This document shows, in pieces, positions 22,236-34,249 of a DNA stretch of 64,000 bases; position 1 is the stretch's first letter, and each line of letters begins with the position of its first letter. The position numbers and the translations under genes are program-made. Below the pieces are notes generated by a model. That model was not told the origin of the DNA. It did no database searches and worked only from the letters and a program-made list of their open reading frames with translations. The DNA is taken from positions 6,018,462 through 6,082,461 of the forward strand of contig NC_012878.2 of the NCBI RefSeq assembly GCF_000003195.3, given 5' to 3'. This DNA comes from Sorghum bicolor (Eukaryota; Streptophyta; Magnoliopsida; Poales; Poaceae).

Positions 22236-23666
22236 ACTAATATGATATTTTAATTTATTTGCTGGACCTCCACCTTTGTCACGTGCACTAGCATTTGCTA
22301 GTTATTAAATGCTTATCAGAAGGCGTGTGCGGGAGTGACGAGGAGCGTGCCTACTAGACATCAGGTCCAGACATGCTGTTATTTTTTGGAAAAACCAGAT
22401 GGACGAAAGTTTTGTGTCCTTTCTTCTAAAAAAGGCTAGCACCTCCTCATCCCACAGGCCTAGCCTACCCACATCCGTCACTTGGGCTCGATCCACTCCT
22501 TTTTCTCTCTCTTTAGGTCCAATATTTTCTCCATAGGTGCAATCAGCTCCTCCAACCCAGCACAGCCCAGCTGCATCCCTAGCCTAAAGGTGCACAACAC
22601 CCACCCCACGAACCCCTCTCCACTACCGCCTAGGTTGCAGCTTGCATGATCCTGTAGGCCCACCAAGGCCCAGCCGCTACCTACCGATGGGGAAGGCTCC
22701 CAGCCACCGCCGCCACTACTTGGTCCATCGATGAACAGTCAATTGTGTGGTGCCATGACGACCACCTCCTTTCCTATGCCCCTCCTCCTCTCAGGCTCCC
22801 ATTGCCCCTGCCTTGGCCGCATAGCTCCAAAAAGACCTAATGTGCCTGCGGTGGCCTCCATTCTCCCCTCTCCCACCACCGCCATGGTTGCCTTCAGCCC
22901 AAGCTCCGCCACTATGACACCCCCGCCCCTACTGGACTGCCCGCCTTCACCTCTGTTAGGGCCCCTAAAGGCCTAAACTGCTCTCCAGCTATCCCCATTA
23001 CCTGGGTGGTCTTCCTCCCTCCAATCCTTCCCTTTCTAAGCCCACTGGAGTTGGGAAAGATGAGAGGGAGAGCTCATCGAAACCCTAACTTGTAGATCCA
23101 AGAGGAGGAGGAGGAGCAGGAGCAGGAACTTGCCTACCTCACTGGTGGCACCCCCGCAAAATATTGATGCCACTGCCAGAGGGTAGAGATGGAGGAGCCA
23201 CATGGGGAGGAGCCATGTGTGTGTGTCAGGCGCATCATGGAGGAGCCGTGTCAGACACGTGGAGAGGAGCCGTGTCAGACACATGGGGAGGAGCCGCTGC
23301 CAAAACCCCCCACTGCTACTGGAGAGGGAGGGCAAGTTTCCATGTCGAGGAGAACCGCGTTGGGTGCATTGGGAAGGAGAGATGCTCGGCTGAGAATGCA
23401 TGTGAGCTTGGGTGAGCGAGTGGGTAGGATAAAATATGGCCGACCATGAATAAGTATTTGCCAAGAACTAAAGGTGTGGCTTGCTTTTAGAGATAGATTT
23501 GCACATATGGATGCAAAAAAAGATTCACATCTAACGGGGTAAAAAGGAAGGCAGATTAATTGGTTTCAGTCAATGTGGTTGCGTCATGGGCGATCAAATT
23601 CACTCTCCTTGATTATGACATGGGGCATCGTCCAGATGATGAAAATATTTTTCTTTTTTATATTTA

Positions 23667-26502
23667 CTAGGTTCATGTCAATGTATTACTACGGGATAGC
23701 TAATTTTTTGTACTAAAAACACATAAATCGCATGATAAGATAACATAAAATTACCGCATGTTAAAGTAACATTAATCTAAAAAGCAAAGTTTGAGAAATT
23801 AACGGTTAGAGAGTGTGGCGTTATAGGCTCACAAACTCTTCTGTATAGGTGAATGTCCATGGTTGCAACGGGACAAAAAAATACAATAATATTCATGTGC
23901 ATCATAGATGTCAAAATTCCTTTTATTTGTGAACAAATTTACTATACAATTCCATCGACATTACTACCCAATTTACTAAAACCAAAAGTTCAATTTCATC
24001 CATTGAATTTTTGTACCATAACCTAAATGACAATTACAATCTCAGTAAAAAGAAAAGTCAGCTCTACAAAACTGCGCAGATTAGGAATCTCCCATAACAA
24101 AACATATTGGTGTTGGCAAATTGAATGAACAAAGACAATTAGTATTAATGTCTAAACTAGGATCTGCACTCGAATCCCCTTGCCTGGATGAGCATGTGTC
24201 CAGAGCACTCTACCTGTAGGAATAAGATCACTGGCTCGTGTAAGTACCACACAAGCTTATTCCTGGTTCCATTAATAGCACCAGATGTGTACTCTAAATA
24301 GTTCAGTTCCTAATCTTTGCTGCATGTGTTTCAAAAAATTCTCCAACCTAGATTTGGTGCTGCAAAATTATGGAATTGCATATATCTATTAACAAGTCTG
24401 CTACACATTAAAGTCTGCAGATATCTTTTATTTGCAAAAGGTATTCAGTTCAGGAAGACACGAGGGGAGGGGGCAGCCTCGTGATAGACTCTTGGAACCA
24501 TGTTACCCTTTTGCCTTCTACTTTTCTTCTTCCAAAACAAAGATTTTCGAGATCTATTTTTTTCCTTCAATCCCCAATTCACCATTTTGACATGCAAGAA
24601 GACCAAACAACCATAGCAAAATGTTTTCTTTTTTTTTTTCAATTTACTCGTTGTGCGCACTCCATCCTTTTCACTAGAAACTTGTGCTCTCAAATTCTTG
24701 GGGGCACTCAGGGACGGGCTCAATATAGGACATGGGTGCGATAATTTTTGCCAAAAATAAAAACTATATACTGCCAATGCTAGTTGTCTGGGTCAATTCC
24801 GGATGCATAAAGCTTGCGTTCCCCACAGCAGCAAGCTATGAAAGCAAAAGGGTAACGTACCTTGTGGATGATGGTCGACACTGATTGCTGAAATGAGAAG
24901 ATTGTTTGGTTATATACTTATATATAATAGGATAAGAAGTGTAGTCTCTGGTACTACTGTACTCTAAATCGTACCAACATGTATAGATGATAGTATTTTG
25001 TGCTGAAACTTTTGAGTTAAATCCGTCAAAAATAGATCCTTTGAGTATATCTAAGACGTCATACGATATGCTATTAATTTAAATATGTATAATCAAGAAT
25101 GGTTGCCCTTATCCAAGTAAATTTGGCTGTCTTCATTGAAGTGAACTACAGAGCACATACCAATCAGAAAAATGTTGTCATATGTCCAATAAAATTCAGA
25201 AGACGTGTCATGTAGGAACCTCGATGCATACCTCTTATGAAGGCATTTCTTATACTGCGGTCTCAAGAAAGTATAAGTTGTACAGTACTGTAGTATGAAA
25301 AATAGAAAATGATACTCTGATCAAGAAAAGTATCTGAACATACACTTATCTGAAAAAAAGGTATCTAAGCACACTCATATTTAAACAGAGGGAGTACTAT
25401 CTAAGCATACTCTTAATTCTTGATTATTGTTTCTAATAATGGCATGCCGGAGAGTGCCTTTCCTCCTAAAAATAACACGAACTAACTCGGATCAAATGCA
25501 GTCACACGAATGTACTCTCATGATCCAATGACGTAACTGAATGGAGATCAGATGCAGATTGCTAGTTTCGACTTGTAGTTTGTGGCAGATCTGATTCATT
25601 TACCTCGCTGGTGGCCAGTCGCTCCCGTTAGGGAGGAGAGGTGGGTTGATGCCGGGCACAATGCAGGCAGTGCCGGATCTTGAGCGGTGAGGCGGCGCCG
25701 GACTCCTGCAAGGAGCTGCTTGGAAGGGACGGAGCCTGTTCTCTGGCGTGCTTGTGCGGCACGCTCGTTCCTGGCAACGTTGCATCTGACCACCCCACAA
25801 TGAAGGTGGCCCACCCCGTCATGCCTACGCACCCTACCATTGGTGTCCCCTTAGCATCGCTCACCCACTAGCGATGAAGTACCCCTACATCACCCCCCAC
25901 CTCGTCCCAGATCCAGATCAGCGGTGTCCTCCTCTATATGCACCTCGCCAGCGCCATATCCTACTCGATCTGTGGGATCCGCCGGCTAGGAGATGGGGAA
26001 GGCCAGCCACTGAGGTGGAGAACAGCTGGTCGCTAGATCTGCCACCGGGACAACAAGCTGGGTGGCAGGGACGAGCCGCCGCAGTGGGTTGTGGAGGGGA
26101 AGGCCGTCGACGCCAGGTAAAAAAAAGGTTGGAGGGGAGCCATCATCATCGCCTCCCTCTCCTCCTCTGCCTTGTCGTCGTGTCTAGCAGCGTCGAGGCG
26201 CGTGGCATCACGGGCTTCACGGACATCCAAGCAGGGCGATTCGGAAGAGTCGTGGGAGCGCGTGAGAGAGGGGGATCGCAGGAAGGGAGCGTGATTGGAG
26301 GGAGATGGATTTGGAAGCGAGCGCGGGAGCGAGGTTTCTTCCCATTTTACTGAACTCGCATGGAGCGTGCAGGGATGCAGTATCATAGGAGACGGCAGAC
26401 ACGTGACCGCCGCGAGGTTTCCTTGGACACATGGACGGAGAGATTTTTTCCTTCTCAAAAAATCCAACACACGGAGAGGCCAGAGCGACGCACCAAACAA
26501 TT
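23667..26502 (-). mobile_element. Insertion in unit 3 with Helitron-like 3' ends
   Basis: At 23667 the array breaks after ...tttta with ctag; on the minus strand this reads CCCGTAGTAATAC...GAACCTAG followed by T, close to the 3' end of grass Helitrons. A second such end, minus CCCGTTGCAACC...CATTCACCTA, lies near 23846-23875. The right border is set only by where array homology resumes (about 26503), and about 0.4 kb of the unit is missing there. Inside are AT-rich DNA, a Stowaway-like end (acagagggagta at about 25374-25387) and a GC-rich part. No Rep/helicase is seen. Confidence 0.4.
25560..26352. other. GC-rich, gene-fragment-like segment inside the insertion
   Basis: It differs sharply in base composition from the AT-rich DNA around it and has overlapping open frames on both strands (for example 25874-26353 on +). 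I recognise no domain, so it could be a captured promoter or first exon, or just CG-rich spacer. Function not assigned. Confidence 0.3.
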
Positions 26503-27211
26503 GTCACAAACTAGGGCATGTAAAGGGAAACCCATCTCTATGGTGACACAAACTTAGGTGGACATAGGATTGTTTGTATTATTCCTTTATGGTAGAGATC
26601 AGCTTCAATGAGAAGATGCCTAAATGTCTAGGTTTTCCTTGATGTGGCTGTAGACTCTGTCGTGCCAAAGTGCCCTTTGAATTCTCGCATTTCTTTTGGT
26701 CCATCAACGAGAGGCTGAGAGGTATTGGGTTTTGGAGCTACAACACATAATGCTTTCACAATGATTTATGGGTTTTAGGACATGGATCACGACATTTAGG
26801 AAGGTTGCAATGCTAGGTTAAATTGATGGGAGGAGATATTGAGCAAGGATGCAATGGTGTACTCATGTTGGTATTCTACAAGTGGGCCCATCAAGGATAG
26901 AAAACAAACTACAACCAATGGTCCAAAGCCATCATTCTAGGCCTTGGTTGCGAGTTAGACGAGCTAATAACTTGGTTAAATCAATTGTACTCATTTTATG
27001 TTGGTTTTACATTTGCGCCTTTAACCCATTATTAATTTGTAAGGAATGTAAAACCTGACATGACATTATTTATATTCAACTATACAGTGTGAACAAGTTT
27101 GAAAAAAATATGTTTGTTCCATTTATTCTGCAGTAAAAAATGTATAGCCCATTATATAGCTTCCATTGTGGCACAACGCCTTCCAAATTATCCTAATTAG
27201 ACACATTGTTC

Positions 27212-29823
27212 AGTCCATCCACAACACCATTTACAGAAGTCTAGAAGGTGTGTAAGGGGCTCGACACGATGGCAAGCCACATTAACACGTCCTTCATCAC
27301 CTACTATTATCATTAGAAATAGAAACATAAGTTTAACATGCCAAGCCACTTTACACGTCCTTCATAGTAGAAATAAGATAAAACCTTCCCGCGCGCATCA
27401 AGCCATCTCCTTTCTTTTCAAATGAGGCTAGCACCTCCTCATCCCACAGTCCTAGCCCGCCCACATCTGCCACCTGGGCTTCCTTCTTTCGGGTGAAAGT
27501 CTCCTATTTGCTATTTTTTACATACTATTTTCTAAACTTCCAAAGCATCCTTTCTTTTTTAAATGTACTATTGTTCTCCTCATAGCCTGAGGGATAGATC
27601 AATGGCACACCTATATTCTTATGGACGTCATTCATCCGTTCAAAGTTTTGCTTCTTGGGCATCTAGTTGTAGTCCAATTCCAATGCCTGATAGAAGAGGT
27701 TTGCAAAGAAATTCCAACTACCCTCATGTGGAGCAACACAATGTGAGACTTTTAATTTATTTGCTGGACTTCCAACTCTATCATGAACATTGGCATTTGC
27801 TCATTTTCATATTCTTATCAGAAGGCGCTTGCGGGAGTTCCACGGAGTGCGCCTGCGCCTGCTGGACATCAGGTCTAGGCATGCTAATTTTTTTGGGAAA
27901 AACTAGATAGATGGAAGTTTTGTGTTTTTATAGAGAAACATATGGAGAAAGTGGGGATCACACCTTGGATTGCACACATGGGCAGTATGGCATGGTGCGG
28001 GGGAAAGAGCATAAAAGCGTTAAAGTGACCGTGTTGTTGGATCATGGTGAAGCCTATGAGGAAGGCCCATGACTCCTTGATTTTAATGGTGTTAGTTTAT
28101 TGGGTGCACAAACTGGGGCACATAAAGGGAAACCCATCTCTATTAGGGACACAAATTTAGGTGGACACATGATTGTTTGCATTGTTCCTTTATAGTAGAG
28201 ATCAGCTTCAATGAGAAGATGCCTAAATATCTAGCTTTCCCTCATGTGTTTGTACTCCATTGTGGCAAAGTACCCTTTGAATTCTCGCATATCTTTTACT
28301 CCATCAACGAGAGACGAGGTATTGGGTTTTGGAGCTACTGTACATAGTGCTTGCACAATGAATGTGAGCTGGAGAACATGGTTCGCGACATTGAGAAAGG
28401 TTTCAACATTGTGTTAAATTGATCGGAGGAGATATTGAGCAAGGATGCAATGGTGTGGATGAACTTATGTGGGCCCATCAAGGATATAAAACAAACTACA
28501 ACCAATAGACTGAAGTTGTCGTTCTAGGCCTTCGGTACGTGTAATCGCAGCTAACAACTAGCACTACTACAATAGTTTTAATCGAGGCGGGCAAAAAGAT
28601 TAACTGAGGTGATTTTAACAACCATCTTAGATCAAAGGTTATGGTAAATGGAGTATTTTCTGAGATGATTAGCGGCCTGCCTCGGTTAATCAAATAAAAA
28701 AAGAAAAAAAATCCATGGACAAGCCCGATGAGCCTATCGATCGCCCGTCGGGCCCATCCATGCGCCGTCATCATATAGCTGCTCGCTGGACCACTGAGAT
28801 CCACCACCCACCTCTGGATCTAGTCTCGCCCACCACTGGATCTGGCCTCTGGTAGCCCGGATGCACGCCGCCAAGAGAGGAGAGATGGGAGCCGCACCGC
28901 CTCCGCCACCACCTCTGAACCATGCCCTCGGAGCCACTCAGCACCGCGCCCTTAGAGCCAATACACCACCACCTCCACACCGCACCGCCTCCACCACCAA
29001 AGTCACCCCGCATGCGCGCTAGCTACATCACGACACCAATGGGTCCGCGCCATCAGAACACCCCACACGTGTGCCACTGTCGCCGCGCCGCCAGTGAGCC
29101 CACGCCCTCAGAGCTGCCCCGCACCCGCGAGAGAGATAGGAAAAGGAAGTGAGAAAGACAGAGAGGGATGCAGATGGAGAGGGAGTTGTGGTGGGAGTGG
29201 ATTTGAGAGAGAGAGGGAGGGGCGGCGGGAGTGGGAGGGGCGCTACGAATGGGCTGGTGTGGGAGACCTAGGGTTTCTTCTATTTATATAACTTGACCAC
29301 TTACCGGGTCGAGTGGGCTTTCTGTTGGGCTAGGCAACTATTAACCAAGGCGGGCTTTATAAGTGGCCCCCTCCAAAAAATTGTGGTATTTTTGGAGGTG
29401 GGCCACTTATTAGGTGACGGTTATCTTTTAACTGCTTTTGTAAATCGATTTTGAAAGGTGGCTATTTGTAATCACCTGGGTTAATCCAAGGCATTAACCA
29501 AGGTAGTTCAAAATCGTGCTCGCCTTTGAGGGGGGTTTTGAAAAGGTCACAGTTAAGTTTTTTGTAGCAGTGTAGGTTAAATTGATTGTACTTATTTTAT
29601 GTTGGTTTTATATTTGCACCTTCACCCCATTATTAATTTTTAAGAATGTCAATTCTGACATTCCATTATTTATATTTAACTATACAGTGTGAACAAGTTT
29701 GAGAAAATATGTTTGTCCCATTTATTCTACGTTAAAAAATGCATGGCCCATTATATAGTTGTAGCTATAGGTTCCATGGTGGCATAGTGCCTTCCAAATT
29801 CTCATAATTAGACACATTGTCCA
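27212..29823. repeat. Array unit 4, interrupted by a CACTA element
   Basis: Blocks a, b (27424), the exon-like segment (about 27490-27720), d (27945), e (28217) and f, with the CACTA at 28562-29572 inside f. Confidence 0.65.
28562..29572. mobile_element. Non-autonomous CACTA element (1011 bp), TSD tag
   Basis: Ends CACTACTACAATAG (left) and CACTGCTACAAAAAAC (right, read on the minus strand), flanked by the 3-bp duplication tag (28559-28561 and 29573-29575). Repeats of the type ttaaccaaggcgggc occur near both ends. The middle (about 28730-29290) is GC-rich with open frames but no recognisable domain. No transposase, so it would need one in trans. It sits in block f of unit 4 and the array reads through when it is removed. 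Confidence 0.85.
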
Positions 29824-30670
29824 GTCCATCGACAACAACATTTACATAAGTCTAGAAGGTGTGTATGGGGCTCAAGAACATGGCAAGCCACTTTAACACA
29901 TCCTTTGTCGCCTTTTAGCATTTGAAATGGAAACATATCCTTCATAGAAGAAATAAGAGAAAACCTTCCCTAATCAAGCCATCTCATTTCTACTCAAACA
30001 AGGCTAGCACCTCCTCATCCCATGGGCCTAGCTTACTCACATCCCGCCGTTGGGCTCAACCCATTCCTTTTTCCTCCATTTAGGTCTAGCTTTTTCTCCA
30101 TCTCTAGCCACCAGCACGTTATAATTGGCTCATCCACCCCAACACAGCCTAGCTGCATCCCCAACCTAAAGTTCTATAGCACCCACCCCACTTGCCCCTC
30201 TCCATTCCTACCTAGGCTGCAGCCCGCATGCTCTCATAGGCCCACTAAGGCCCAACCACTGCCTACCGATGTTGAATCCGTTGGTTCTAAGCGTCTTGCA
30301 TGCCCTATGCTCCCAGCTGCTGCCGCGGCCACTACTTGGTCCACCAACAATGCAGGAGCTATGTTGTGCTATGATAACCACCTCCTCCCCTCTGCCCCTC
30401 CTCCTCTTTGGCTCCCATCGCCCCCACCATGGTTGCAGAGCTCCGCAAAGCCCTAGCATGCTTGCAATGGCCTCCATTCTCCCCTCTCCCGCCACCACCA
30501 TGTCTGCCTTCTTCCCTAGCTCAACCGCTATGACACCCCACCCGCACGTGGACTACCTGTCTTCGCCACCACTAAGGCCCCTAAATTGCCCTCTAGTCAT
30601 CCCTGCCGCCTAGGTAGCCTTCCTTTATCCAAACCTTCCTTTTCTAAGCCCATTGGAGTTGGGGAAGATG

Positions 30671-30692
30671 AGAGAGAGAGAGAGAGAGAGAG
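30671..30692. repeat. (AG)n microsatellite, 22 bp
   Basis: Eleven AG repeats in unit 5; other units have only gagagggagag here, so the run expanded in this copy. Confidence 0.85.
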
Positions 30693-32029
30693 CTCACAGG
30701 AACCCTAACTCATAGATCTAAGAGGAGGAGGAGGAGCACGCCTACCTCACTAGTGGCACTGCCACTGCCGCCGCTGCTAGAGGGTAAGGACAGAGGAGCC
30801 ACATGGGGACAAGCCATGTGCGCGTTGGGCACATCGGGGAGGAGCCACAGCTGGAGGGGAGAGAGGGAGGAGCCACGTCGATGAGGAACTGCGTTGGGCA
30901 CGAGGTAAAGGAGACATGCTCGGGTGAGCGTGCGTGTGAGCTTGGGTGAGTAAGCGGGTAGGATAAAATATGGTCGACCATGAATAAGTCTTTGCCAAGA
31001 AGTGATGGTGTGGCTTACTTTTTAATGATTGATTTGCACATTTGGAGGGAAAATAAGACTCACATGCAACATGGTAAAAAGGAAGGAAGATTAATTGAAT
31101 TTAGTCTCCTTGATTGAGTCATGGGGTATCATCCGCATGATGAAAATAATGTTCTTGTTAATTATTTGATTGATTGATTGATCTAATTATTAGTTGACTT
31201 TGTTTTTTGGAAACAAATTAGAAGGCACGTGCAGGAGTGCCACGGAGCGCACATGCTCCTGCTGGACATCAGGTCTAGGCATGCTATTTGTTTTGGAAAA
31301 AATAGATGGATGGAAGTTTTGTGCTTTTATAGAGAAACCAAGATGGTGATAGTGGGGATCGCGCCTTGGATCGCACACATTGGCAGCATGGCACGGTGTG
31401 GGGGAAGGAGCATAGAAGCGTGAAGTGGCTGTGTCGTTAGATCATGGTGAAGGCTATGGGGAAGACCTATGAACCATTGATTTTAATGGTGTTAGTTTGT
31501 TGGATGCACAAATTGGGGCACATAAAGGGAAACCCATCTCTATGGGGACACAAACTTAGGTGGACATAGGATTGTTTGAATTGTTCTTTTTATAGTAGAG
31601 ATCAGCTTCAACGAGAAGATGCCTAAATGTCTAGCTTTCCCTTGATGTGGCTATAGACTCTCTCGTGGAAAAGTGCCCTCTGAATTCTCGCATGTCTTTT
31701 GGTCCACCAATGAGAGGCTAAGAGGTATTGGGTTTTGGAGCTATGGCACATAGTGCTTGCACAATGATTTGTGGGTTGGAGGACATGCTTCGTCACATTG
31801 AGCAAGGTTTCAATGTTGGGTTAAATTGATGGGAGGAGATATTGAGCAAGGATGCAATGGTGTGGGTGAACTCTTGTTGGCCCATCATGGATAGAAAACA
31901 AACTACAACCGAAGGGCCAAAGCCATTGTTCTAGGCCTAGGTTACGAGTAAGACCAGCTAACAACTTGGTTAAATCAATCATACTCATTTTATGTTGGTT
32001 TTACATTTGTGTCTTTAACACATTATTAA

Positions 32030-32542
32030 CTAGGTGAATTCCCCGCACATTGCTGCGTGATTTTCTTAAAAATAAATCATTATATATAGCATTACTATAT
32101 GGTATTCACTATATTTTGTATGCATATATATAAATTTGACTTGCATGTTATTTTGTTGTATTATATCTGGTATACAATCGCTAAGCTAATAGAAGAAAAT
32201 AACATATAAGTCATCCCATATTAATTTGACTTGCATGTTATTTTGTTGTATTATATCTGGTAAATATTTGATTACATTATAGAGAAATAGGTGATCAAAA
32301 AATAGCATACTTAGATGACTTATATGTTAATAGATTAAATATTTAAAGTATTTTACATGATATAGATGACATGAATACTTTTTATAATTAATATGGGATG
32401 ACATAGACTTAGTGGAGAATGATGTGGACACCTTGCATGAAGAGATAGAATATTTAGTGGGTCACTTAGTGGGGAATGATGTGGACACCTTGCATGAAGA
32501 GGGAATTCATCTAGTGAGGTTTAGCTTTATAAGAGTATATGA
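32030..32542 (-). mobile_element. Short non-autonomous Helitron (513 bp)
   Basis: On the minus strand it begins TCATATACTCTTATAAAGC and ends GGGGAATTCACCTAG, with host A before and host T after, as Helitrons require. A short hairpin (CGCA...TGCG) lies about 20 nt before the end. Array sequence is continuous when it is removed. Inside are two direct duplications: ttgcatgttattttg at about 32140 and 32233, and atgatgtggacaccttgcat at about 32418 and 32475. No coding capacity. Confidence 0.82.
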
Positions 32543-32758
32543 TTTGTAAGGAAAGTCAAACCTTACATGCCATTATTTATATTCAACTATACAACGTGAA
32601 AAAGTTTGAGAAAATATGTTTGTCCCATTTATTCTGCGTTAAAAATGTATAGCCCATGATATAGCTGTACCTATAGGTTTTAGCCCATGATATAGCTGTA
32701 GCTATAGGTTCTATGGTGACACAATGCCTTCCGAATTCTCCTAATTAGACAATTGTCC

Positions 32759-34249
32759 AGTCCATCAACAACCATTTACATAAGTTTAGAAGGTGTGTGA
32801 GGAGCTCGACAACATGGAAAACCACTTTAATACGTCCTTCATCATCTTTTATTGTTAGAAATGGAATCATAAGTTTAACATGGAAAGCCACTTTAACACG
32901 TCATTCACAGAAGAAATAAGAGAAAACCTTCCCTCATCAAGCCATCTCCTTTCTTCTCAAATGAGGCTAGCATTTCCTCATCCCACGGACCTAGCCTGCC
33001 CACATGTGCCACCTAGATAGGCTCGATCCATGTTTAGGGTGAAAGTCTCCTATTTGCCATTGTTTTTATACTATTTTCTGAATTTCCATAGCATCCTTTG
33101 TTTTCCAAATCTACTCATGTTCTCCTTAGAGCCATAGGGACGACAGATCAATGGCACACCTATATTTTTATGGTCGTCACTCACCCGTTTAAAGTTTTGC
33201 TTCTTGGGTATCCAATCACACTCCAATTCCAATGCCAAGTAGGAGAGGATTGCAAAGAAACTCCAACTGCCCTCAAGTGGAGCAACACAATGTGATACTT
33301 CTAGCTTAGTTTATTTGATGGACCTCCACCTCTGTCACGTGCACACATTTGTCCATTGTCAGATGCTTACCAGAAGACGCATGCGGGAGTGCCACGGAAT
33401 GCGCATGCACATGCTGGACATTAGGTCCATGCACGCTGTTAATTTTTAGGAAAACCGGATGGACGAATGTTTTGCGTTTTCAGAGAAACTAATATGGAGA
33501 AAGTGGGATCGCACCTTGGATCGCACACATGGGCAGCATGGCATGGTGCGGGGTATAGAGCGTTCAAGTCTCGTAGTGACCGTGTCGTTGGATCATGGTC
33601 AACCCTATGGGAAAGGCCTATGAGCCATTGATTTTAATGGTGTTAGTTTATTGGGTGCACAAACTGGGGCACATAAAGGGAATCCCATCTCTATGGAGGA
33701 CACAAACTTATTAGGTGGACATAGGATTGTTTGCATTGTTCCTTTATAGTAGAGACCAGCCTCAATGAGAAGATGCCTAAATGTCTACCTTTCCTTCATT
33801 GTGGCTGTAGACTTCGCCATGGCAAAATGCCCTTTGAATTCTCACGCATCTTTTGGTCCATCAACAAAAGCCTAAGAGGTATTGGGTTTTGGAGCTACCG
33901 CACATATGGGGCTAGTGGCGTGGGCATCGTGATGCAGATGATTATGCAAGCTGGGAGCGGCAACAACGGTGGGGGCTAGGGCGACGCCGGTGAGGTCCGT
34001 ACTATTATGTTGGTTTTGCATTATTTGTGTTTTCAACCCATTATCCATATGTAAGGAATGTCAAATCTTATATGCCATTATTTCTATTAAACTTTATAGA
34101 GAGTGTCAACATGTTTAATTTGAGAAAATATATGTGTCCCATTTATCTTTTATTGAAAAAAATGTATGGCCCATTTTATATCCGTGCCTATAGGTTCCAT
34201 GTATGGTGGCATAGTGTCTTCTGAGATCTCCAAATTAAACACACCGTCC
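32759..34249. repeat. Array unit 6
   Basis: Short type: blocks a, b (32965), the exon-like segment (about 33040-33270), d (33495) and e (33771), then the segment with gtgatgcagatgattatg. Lacks block c. Confidence 0.65.

Larger units (their letters stand above)
21714..27211. repeat. Array unit 3, interrupted at 23667-26502
   Basis: Block a, then a segment shared with units 4 and 6 that includes an exon-like fragment (21997-22188), then b (22434), c (23420), the insertion, e (26610) and f. Block d is missing, removed at the insertion. Confidence 0.6.
29824..32758. repeat. Array unit 5, interrupted by a Helitron
   Basis: The fullest unit: blocks a, b (29999), c (30955), d (31335), e (31616) and f, with the Helitron at 32030-32542 inside f. 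Confidence 0.7.

Noticed and set aside
24160..24400. Minus-strand open stretch with exon-like look (contains RLENFLKHMQQRLG and GKGIRVQIL in different frames)
   Set aside because: Frames change within 100 bp, no family recognised and no consistent splice model; could be a gene scrap within the insertion but not supportable.
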